Below, in pieces: positions 57,563 through 64,000 of a stretch of 64,000 nt of DNA (positions are counted from its first letter, which is position 1; each line of letters opens with the position of its first letter). Made by a program: the position numbers and the translations under genes. Where the stretch lies: contig NZ_QZWD01000017.1 in NCBI RefSeq assembly GCF_003602005.1, positions 1-64,000 of the forward strand. Direction: 5' to 3'. This stretch comes from Salinisphaera sp. Q1T1-3. Lineage in GTDB: Bacteria > Pseudomonadota > Gammaproteobacteria > Nevskiales > Salinisphaeraceae. The notes under the pieces are model-generated. The model saw only the letters and a list, made by a program, of their open reading frames with translations. It ran no database searches and was not told the origin of the DNA.

Positions 57563-60500
57563 TCATCCACGGATGCGAGCGTTGAGCGCGTCCAGCTGAA
57601 TGCGGGTTTCCTCGGTCAGATTGCCGCTGTAGAGCATGGACGTTTCCATGTTCTTGAAGCGGCCTTCGCGGGCGGCGCTCGCCCAGTTGTACGAGCCGAC
57701 ACATAAAAAGCGATCATCGGCCATGATCAGCTTGCTGTGCACCTGCGTCACGACGTTTACCGTCAGGCCCATTGCCGTTAGGGCGGCACAGCACTTTTCG
57801 AACCGTGCGGTCCGATCGGCATCCGGCTGGGTCGCCTGCGTGGTATTGAAGTGATGATCGGTATAGATCGTGATCGCGACGTGGCGATCGGCCGCCTGTC
57901 GCAAGGCATCGGCGAGCCCGGTCTCCTCGAGTCGGTCCAGCGAAATCCAGGGCGAGACCAGAGCGACCCAACGGCGCGCGCCTTCGAGCAGCTCCCGGAT
58001 GCAACGATCGTGCGCTTCGGCATCGTTGATGAGACGCGGCGTTTCGCACAGCGCCAGCAAATCCGGTCGGGCCGCGCTCGCCGCGAACGGCAAGGCATTA
58101 TTCGGTTCGCTAAACAGATACCGGCCGAGCAGATGTCGCGGGCTGCCCCGCGCGGCGCTGCCGATCACGTCCATGTCGCCGAAAACCAGAAACGAATCGC
58201 GGGCGCGGGAGACCGCCACATTCAGCATCGCCGGATCGTCATCGATGAACCGGCCATTCGTGTGTCGCGAATAGACGCCCGAAAACAGCACGACATCGCG
58301 TTCGGCCCCCTGAAGCGCGTGCACGGTGCCGATCGTCATATCACCGGCCTGCGTACCGACGCTGATATCCCGCGCGCGACAGGCCTGTGCGATCAGGCGG
58401 GCCTGAGCCTTGAACGGCGTGACCACCCCGACGATCTGTGCCAACGGCTTGCCGTGAGTCTTTTCGAGCCGGGTGCGCTGATCAGCCAGCCATTCCGCGA
58501 TCGTGATTGCCTCCAGCCGGTTCACGCGGCTGCCCGACGCCGGTGTCTCGGCACAGCCATCCACGTGGACATAACCCAGCGGCGGCAGCGCCGGATCGAT
58601 GGCCGGCGTATCGCGCAACGGCTGCAGCAATCCGCGATAACAAAGCGCATTGCAGTAGGCAATGATGGCATCCAGACACCGTCGATGCGCACGTAGAAAC
58701 ATGCCGGCCTCGGCATCATCGAGATAGCGCACCCGGCTGGCGGCCTGCGCGATGCGCATCACGCTGCCATCGACCACGGTCCGCCCGCCTTCGCGCAGCG
58801 TGTCGTAGGCATCCCGATTCGCCAGAAGGCCCTGATGGGCCAGATTGCCGACATCGATGCTCGGCGACTGCGTCGCGACCGGCTTGATCTGATGGATATC
58901 GCCGATCGCCAGCAGGCGACGCGCCAGTGCCGTCGATGCGCCGGCCACGTCGGGGGCGACCTGCCCGGCTTCATCGACGATCAACAGATCGATCTCGTTG
59001 GTGAGATAATCCTCGCGGTATCGATCCTGGCCCTCAAAGACGCGATGCGTCATGTGCGAGGGCAGAGAATGCAGCGTCGAGACGATACAGGGCGTCAGCA
59101 TCATGCGACGCCGCCAGCGCGGACGGACTTTTTTCCGCCCCGGTTTTTCGCGCCCTCGGGCGGTCTGCTCGGTCAGTTCCTCGGCGCGTGCCGCACAGTC
59201 GGCGAGCCAGCGCGCTTCCCAGTAGTGGACCGCCCGTTGGAACAACGTGAAACGCAGCGATGTATCCAGCGTCTGATCGAACACATCGAACGAGTCTGGC
59301 ACGGCCGCGAAACCGAGCTTTCGATAGGCGTTATCCAATGCGGCATGCGCCGTGTCCAGCGCCTGAAGACAGGCCCGGCCGGTCTCCAGAAACGCATCCG
59401 CCTGCGCGACCGCCTGCCGCCGGTCGGCCAGAGCCTCGCGCAGCACGGATTCGGGGTCGCTGCCCGCCGGTGCGGCCTCGATTCGCTGGCGTGCGTCTGC
59501 ACTCAGCGACGTGGCGATGAAAAGCGCACGCCGGGCTCGACGTTTCCGGGCGACGGGCGGTACGAATGCGAACAGCGACAGCCACACGGGTTCCTCGGCG
59601 CACAGCCGTTGCCACTGTTGCAGATCGGCCAGATGCGCCTCTGCCTCGGCCTGTAGCCCATCACGTCGTTGCTGCGCTTGGGCCAGTCGTTGTTCGGGGG
59701 CATCGCCCAGCCGTTCGACGAGTTCTGCATGACGCGCGGCGCGATCCGCCCAGCGGCGCTGCAGGGCCTGCAATCGGCCCCGCGTGCGCTCGAGCTCTTG
59801 ATGGAGCCGTTCACGAACCGTGTCGACATCGTCCAGCGTGTCGTCTTCGAATGCCCGTCGTGCGTGGCCAAGGAATGCGGCCTCGGCCGTATCCAGATAT
59901 ACCGGCGATTCGAGACGACGATAGAAAGCCGGGGTCTGATAATGGCGAGCGGCATCGTCTTCCCGGCTGCGCGCCGGATAATAGCCGCCGTAGCTGTCGA
60001 TACCGGGCAGCCAGCGCCCGCCGAAGGGGTCGTCGGTCTCTTCGAAACCGTCGGCGAAGGCTTCCAGGATGTTCGTTACCGCCTGATTGTTGGAGGACGC
60101 CGCCACGATCAACGGCGGTTCGGTCTGGTCGAGCGCTGCCTTGACCCATTGCGAGGCCACCACTGACAGCACGAACGTGGTCTTGCCGGTGCCCGGCGGC
60201 CCGTTGACCGCCAGCAGTTCGCCCTCCCCCAAAGCCATGCTCTGCGCCAGCGCGTCGCGTTGCGCAATCGCCAACGGATACCGTGTATTGGCATGGCCGA
60301 GGCGATCCATCGCGCCTGTCCCCGCGGCAACACAAGGCCGATGCGATTCGACGTGACGCTGCGCATAGCCCTCGACGAGCGGCAGTGGTTGATCGGCGAC
60401 AGAAAGCCAGTCGTACAGTTTGATGATGTGATGCGCCGCGCCCAACTGGTCGTCGACTTTCGCAAGCCGTGCCTCATCTGCGCTGACGAACGCCGTGTCG

Positions 60501-61084
60501 AGGAACGCTCGCGGGCAGAGGTCGTTGAAAAGTGACCGCGAGAGATCGTAATAAGCCTTCCAGGGCACGTCGCCGGCATCGTCATCGAGCAGCGCGAGCG
60601 CTTCGCTTGCCGACCAGACCGCGGGTTCGGCCCGACTCAGCACACGATCCTGATCGGCGACATGCGCGAGCGTGAATCGATCGTCGGCCTGGGGCTGCAA
60701 GAGATCACGTGGAATGACCGGGGGCTCGGCGGGAATGAACCGACCGTCGCGGGCAACCCACAGGCCACAGAGCAGCGGCGTGACGACATCCGGATACAGC
60801 GCCTGTTTCTTCTGGCCGTGTGCCTGCAATACCTTGAAGACCGCCGGGCGCAACACCACCCGCACCAAGCGTGTCGTTGCCGGCTCATCCGCGAAAAGCG
60901 CGGCCAGGGCTGGGTGGTCTGACGGCAGACGCCCGTCGCGATAGAACGACGCCGCCAGGCTGGCCGTGCCGCGCAACGCGCTCTCACTCAGCGCGCCGCG
61001 CCCGCTTTGTGAATCAGCCAGCGAATGACGCCAGTAACGCAGCCAGGCCCGCGTCGTCGAGGTCATCGTCTCGTCGTGGCTCAT
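57563..61084 (-). CDS. SF1 helicase fused to a C-terminal PLD-type nuclease (Mokosh type II-like)
   Basis: A 1173-residue protein. The N-terminal region (about 1-280) is unassigned. An SF1/DNA2-NAM7 (COG1112-type) helicase follows, with Walker A GPPGTGKTT near 297, Walker B LLIVDEAGQV near 700, and later motifs GDIHQIKPVA, GVVTPFKAQARLI, GTVHALQGAERDVVLFSG and NVAVSRARDSFLVFGD. A long insertion between Walker A and B (about 400-560) contains a coiled coil. The last 170 residues are a phospholipase-D-like nuclease with one HKD motif (HSKLIMADD, near 1115). This architecture matches the single-protein Mokosh type II anti-phage system (MkoC). The start at 61084 is one of several. Confidence 0.82.
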   Translation of the reverse strand: MSHDETMTSTTRAWLRYWRHSLADSQSGRGALSESALRGTASLAASFYRDGRLPSDHPALAALFADEPATTRLVRVVLRPAVFKVLQAHGQKKQALYPDVVTPLLCGLWVARDGRFIPAEPPVIPRDLLQPQADDRFTLAHVADQDRVLSRAEPAVWSASEALALLDDDAGDVPWKAYYDLSRSLFNDLCPRAFLDTAFVSADEARLAKVDDQLGAAHHIIKLYDWLSVADQPLPLVEGYAQRHVESHRPCVAAGTGAMDRLGHANTRYPLAIAQRDALAQSMALGEGELLAVNGPPGTGKTTFVLSVVASQWVKAALDQTEPPLIVAASSNNQAVTNILEAFADGFEETDDPFGGRWLPGIDSYGGYYPARSREDDAARHYQTPAFYRRLESPVYLDTAEAAFLGHARRAFEDDTLDDVDTVRERLHQELERTRGRLQALQRRWADRAARHAELVERLGDAPEQRLAQAQQRRDGLQAEAEAHLADLQQWQRLCAEEPVWLSLFAFVPPVARKRRARRALFIATSLSADARQRIEAAPAGSDPESVLREALADRRQAVAQADAFLETGRACLQALDTAHAALDNAYRKLGFAAVPDSFDVFDQTLDTSLRFTLFQRAVHYWEARWLADCAARAEELTEQTARGREKPGRKKVRPRWRRRMMLTPCIVSTLHSLPSHMTHRVFEGQDRYREDYLTNEIDLLIVDEAGQVAPDVAGASTALARRLLAIGDIHQIKPVATQSPSIDVGNLAHQGLLANRDAYDTLREGGRTVVDGSVMRIAQAASRVRYLDDAEAGMFLRAHRRCLDAIIAYCNALCYRGLLQPLRDTPAIDPALPPLGYVHVDGCAETPASGSRVNRLEAITIAEWLADQRTRLEKTHGKPLAQIVGVVTPFKAQARLIAQACRARDISVGTQAGDMTIGTVHALQGAERDVVLFSGVYSRHTNGRFIDDDPAMLNVAVSRARDSFLVFGDMDVIGSAARGSPRHLLGRYLFSEPNNALPFAASAARPDLLALCETPRLINDAEAHDRCIRELLEGARRWVALVSPWISLDRLEETGLADALRQAADRHVAITIYTDHHFNTTQATQPDADRTARFEKCCAALTAMGLTVNVVTQVHSKLIMADDRFLCVGSYNWASAAREGRFKNMETSMLYSGNLTEETRIQLDALNARIRG

Positions 61085-61264
61085 GTGGCCGCTTTCTCCC
61101 CTGAATGCCGTCATCACGCGGGATCGCCCCGGTCAAAACGATCGATACCCGAACATCGCGCGAGCGCGCTGCAGTACCAGCGCTGATTGCGGCCGCCGAC
61201 CGAGACACTCGCCTGACGTCGTTGTTCAATACCGGGACCGATGGCGTGCGATCCGCGCCGGACG

Positions 61265-62179
61265 CTACCAGAGCACGCCCTTTTCCGGTTCGATCGGCGC
61301 TGGCGCAGGCTGCTCGATGGATTCCATCAGATCGATTTCGATGGTCGTACACATGGCGCTCAAGGGCAGATCGTGTGCCGTATTGGCGAACGGATCAACC
61401 AGCTCGTCCCCGATCCGCAGGGCAGCCAGAAACATGAGCGCGATCAACGATGAACCGATCGGCGTGAAGATCCCGAGATACGGGGCGATGCCCACCGGCA
61501 GCAGAATGCAGAACAGACGCACGAACAGCTGCGGGAACAGACGATACTGCATCGGCAGCGGTGTCTTCTTGATCCGCTCCATGCCACCCTGCGCGTTGGC
61601 GATGTCGATATTCACGGCTTCCATGCGCGATTGCTGGATCGTGTCGATATAACCCTCGGCCCGGGCCCGGGCGATCAGCCGGCCATTCTCGTTGAGCAGG
61701 GCATTGGCCGCGTTGGTCCTGTCGAGCATGCGCTCGGCATCGGTCGGCCGCAGGAGCCGATTCGCCGGCCCTGCCCGATCGGTTCCGCGAAGCTGGCAGC
61801 TCAGAATATGCACGTACGCGGCCTGGTTCGTGACGATGGCATCGCGTAGTTCTCTTGCACGGGCATCGGCGGTGCCGATGAACGACAACGCACAGCGCGA
61901 GATATTGCGCGATGCGTTGATCATCAGCCCCCACAGCACCCGCCCTTCCCACCAGCGGGCATAGGCCGCGTTGGAACGAAAACCGAGGAACAACACCAAC
62001 ACCGTGCCGAACAACGTCAATGTCGTGCGCGACAGCGCCGAGGACTGAAAATCGGTATAGCGCTCGGGCTGGGCGAAATAGACGAACGTCACGATCACGT
62101 CCCAGATGAACGTGAGCAGCAACGGGCGCCAGATCTCATTGAAGATATGGCGAAAACGGGGAACGGTCGTCACGATCAT
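61265..62179 (-). CDS. Bestrophin-like channel protein (UPF0187/YneE family)
   Basis: A 304-residue membrane protein. It has the bestrophin N-terminus (FNEIWRPLLLTFIWDVIVTFVYF), the first-helix FLGFRSNAAYARWWEGRVLWG motif, and C-terminal RIGDELVDPFANTAHDLPLSAM, the region that forms the cytoplasmic channel wall. Bacterial homologues are pentameric ion channels, and KpBest is cation-selective. The physiological role is unknown. It lies 180 bases upstream of the helicase gene on the same strand; cotranscription is uncertain. Confidence 0.87.
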   Translation of the reverse strand: MIVTTVPRFRHIFNEIWRPLLLTFIWDVIVTFVYFAQPERYTDFQSSALSRTTLTLFGTVLVLFLGFRSNAAYARWWEGRVLWGLMINASRNISRCALSFIGTADARARELRDAIVTNQAAYVHILSCQLRGTDRAGPANRLLRPTDAERMLDRTNAANALLNENGRLIARARAEGYIDTIQQSRMEAVNIDIANAQGGMERIKKTPLPMQYRLFPQLFVRLFCILLPVGIAPYLGIFTPIGSSLIALMFLAALRIGDELVDPFANTAHDLPLSAMCTTIEIDLMESIEQPAPAPIEPEKGVLW

Positions 62180-62324
62180 GAGGATGCGATCCGATGCGAT
62201 GAATACGGGAAACAGCCGGTAACGACAACAAGCCGGCCCGTCTCGTGGACCTGCTCCTCTTGCCTCGGCACGGTTTGCGCACTTCAGGCATCGCCCTCGA
62301 ATCGAAGGCCCGAAGATTGCCGAT

Positions 62325-62351
62325 ATTTTACTATGAATCAGTCATTTGCAA
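62325..62351 (-). promoter_or_regulatory. Possible promoter of the bestrophin-like gene
   Basis: On the minus strand TTGCAA (62351-62346) and TAAAAT (62330-62325) are 15 bases apart, about 145 bases before the start codon, in an AT-rich patch. Spacing is short, so confidence is low. Nothing else is recognisable in 62180-62483. Confidence 0.3.
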
Positions 62352-62483
62352 TCTTTTACCCACCCGTCAGCAGCCTGATATGACAGCCGCTTCAAGACAG
62401 AATGAAACCCGCCGGCGCACAGAAAAGTCGCGATGCCCGGTGCGACCGGTCCAGCGCATCAGTGTGTTCGTGCGTGACATGTC

Positions 62484-63518
62484 TCAGGACGCGGCCTTGA
62501 TCAACGCCCGCACGATCCCGGCCTGGCGGGTGAAGTACGTGCCGCTGGACGGCGGCGTCGGGTCGGAGGTCATCACCACGGTCATACGCCGGGCCGGCAC
62601 CACGAACAATACCTGGCCACCATAGCCCCGCCCGTAGTGGGCGCTCACGCCGGCCAGTTCGGTGGTGAACCAGCCGTAGCCGTAGGCATCACCGGTGTAG
62701 ACCGATCGGGTGCGCGGCTGCCAGCTGGCGGCAATCCATTCCGGCGAGATGACGGTTTCGCCGTTGACGCGCCCGTCGCGACGAATCATTTCGCCGAAGG
62801 CAAGCAGCGCTTTCGGTGTCAGTCCCATTTCGTTGCCACCGAAGTAGATGCCCTGCGGATCACGGGTCCACGGTGGAATATTGATCCCGAGCGGCGCCCC
62901 CAGCCAGTCGCGCATGAGCGCCAGCGTGCTGCGGCCGGTGGTCTCGGTCAGCGCGGCCGAGAGCAGATGCGTGTTGCCGGTTGAATAGCGCATGCGACCG
63001 CCCGGCGCCCCCACGAATGGCCGTTGGAGCGCATCGGCTATCCAGTTGCGGCTCGCGACCCAGGCGCCATAATTCTGCCCGGAGGTTCGCTCGAGACCGG
63101 CCTGCATGGACAACAACTGGCCGACGATGATGTCGCGGACACGCGGATCGATATCCGTCGGTACCCGGTCGCCGAGCAGTGCGACGATCGGCTGGTCCAC
63201 ACCGTCGAACACACCGCGGTCAATCGCAGCGCCGACCAGCGTGGCCATGACGGTTTTCGACAACGACTTGATATTGGCGGTCTCGTCCGTCGCATGGCCG
63301 CGAAAGCCACGATCGACAACGATCTCGCCGTCGACGGCGACCAGCAGCGTATGCGTACGCGGCAACGCGCCGGCCCGCGCGGCAATGTCGTCCAGCCGCG
63401 CGCGCTCGGCCGCATCCGCGACCTGGGCCCAGCCGGCCAGCATCAACCACAAGCCGATCGCACAATAACAACACCGCGAGGCCAATCGACGTCGCATGGC
63501 CTGTCTCGACAGATTCAT
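62484..63518 (-). CDS. Periplasmic serine hydrolase (beta-lactamase class C/DD-peptidase fold)
   Basis: A 344-residue protein with an N-terminal signal segment (about 10-36). Catalytic motifs are S85-x-x-K88 (SLSK), Y178-S-T-G-N and a C-terminal YGRGYGGQ in place of the KTG triad. The fold elements LGINIPPWTRDPQGIYFGGNEM and PEWIAASWQP fit the serine hydrolase family (COG1680), which covers esterases and amidases as well as beta-lactamases; a resistance role cannot be inferred. The start may be ATG 63518 or 63497. Confidence 0.85.
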   Translation of the reverse strand: MNLSRQAMRRRLASRCCYCAIGLWLMLAGWAQVADAAERARLDDIAARAGALPRTHTLLVAVDGEIVVDRGFRGHATDETANIKSLSKTVMATLVGAAIDRGVFDGVDQPIVALLGDRVPTDIDPRVRDIIVGQLLSMQAGLERTSGQNYGAWVASRNWIADALQRPFVGAPGGRMRYSTGNTHLLSAALTETTGRSTLALMRDWLGAPLGINIPPWTRDPQGIYFGGNEMGLTPKALLAFGEMIRRDGRVNGETVISPEWIAASWQPRTRSVYTGDAYGYGWFTTELAGVSAHYGRGYGGQVLFVVPARRMTVVMTSDPTPPSSGTYFTRQAGIVRALIKAAS

Positions 63519-64000
63519 GGCAGCAGCCTAACCGGTCGTCCATTCTGCTCGATGAACAACCAACGAAGCGCCGCTCCCGCCAGACGCACGTTGGATCAGC
63601 CGCTTGCCCACGGGCGACCCCAAACGATCGAACGCGCCATCACCGTCATCAGCGTTCGCAATGACAGATATACCGCCATTTCGCGATTGCCCTCTCCTTG
63701 ACCGACGAGCGAGCGTCATGCGATCAGCGCCGTCGCCGCTAACGATCGCCCCAAGGGCAGACGAAGACGACGTGCACCTGCGGCCGGGCGACAAACAGAC
63801 AGGCGCCGTCTGTCATCGTCTTCCAGACGCCTATCCCTGGCCGGCAGATCCATCCATCGCACTGAGCACGAGCGTGTCGACGGTGTGTCCGGTCTCCAGT
63901 CATCAAGGACGGTCGCCCCGGGGCAATTCGCTGCGCGCGCCGCCTCGGATCCTGGGATCCGCCGGACTGACGGCCGTCGCCGATACACGCACACGGATAT
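63519..64000. other. Terminal 482 bases without a recognisable gene
   Basis: Frames are open on both strands but none shows a motif, a signal peptide or a convincing ribosome-binding site. A gene crossing the window edge cannot be excluded. Confidence 0.35.

Noticed and set aside
62484-63518. Beta-lactamase conferring drug resistance
   Set aside because: The SxxK and YST motifs define only the broad serine hydrolase family, and the KTG triad is not present.

Overview
The window comes from a GC-rich gammaproteobacterium. The evidence is the order thrS-infC-rpmI-rplT-pheS-pheT-ihfA-merR-tRNA-Pro, a complete gspC-N type II secretion operon with separate gspAB, and a FliA-type promoter in front of a chemoreceptor. 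The protein style recalls halophilic or marine lineages such as Salinisphaera, but that genus guess is only an impression.

Layout. (1) 1-5.7 kb: purine-ring (allantoin) catabolism. The 5' end of malate synthase G reads leftward. Divergent from it is allE-gntR-puuE-allA-NCS1 permease-racemase, with overlapping or closely spaced genes. AllA releases glyoxylate, which malate synthase would consume. Uricase and allantoate amidohydrolase are not in the window. A perfect nested inverted repeat lies in the divergent promoter region. (2) 5.7-7.6 kb: a small accessory patch next to tRNA-Pro, with a RelE/ParE-type toxin-antitoxin pair, the C-terminal stump of a GmrSD/DUF262-like nuclease and a MITE-like repeat. 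(3) 7.6-17.9 kb: core translation and repair genes, including infC with an AUC start codon, a perfect 26-bp palindrome in its leader and an attenuator-like hairpin before pheST; tRNA-Val, uvrB and tRNA-Asn follow. (4) 18.1-35.4 kb: type II secretion. A DUF2845 gene, gspB and gspA lie on the minus strand; gspC to gspN lie on the plus strand, with a sodium:solute symporter coupled to the end. No prepilin peptidase (gspO) is present. (5) 35.4-46.1 kb: an acetyltransferase, two GGDEF/EAL proteins, two decayed genes (an alpha/beta hydrolase and an MscS C-terminus), a YitT protein, two more MITE copies and a chemoreceptor. (6) 46.1-52.3 kb: periplasmic sugar oxidation (DUF2231 protein, sorbosone-dehydrogenase-like enzyme, SMP-30 lactonase), then a VOC dioxygenase-like protein and a shortened DoxX divergent from a LysR gene broken by one missing base. 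(7) 52.5-64 kb: a PAS-rich diguanylate cyclase with a degenerate EAL domain, a secreted MORN-like protein, a large SF1 helicase with a C-terminal PLD nuclease (resembling single-gene Mokosh type II phage defence), a bestrophin-like channel and a periplasmic serine hydrolase.

Most notable signals: a roughly 306-bp terminal-inverted-repeat element present as three full copies and one internally deleted copy, inserting at CTAG-like sites; the helicase-PLD fusion; three c-di-GMP proteins whose active sites are eroded in different ways; and the infC leader.
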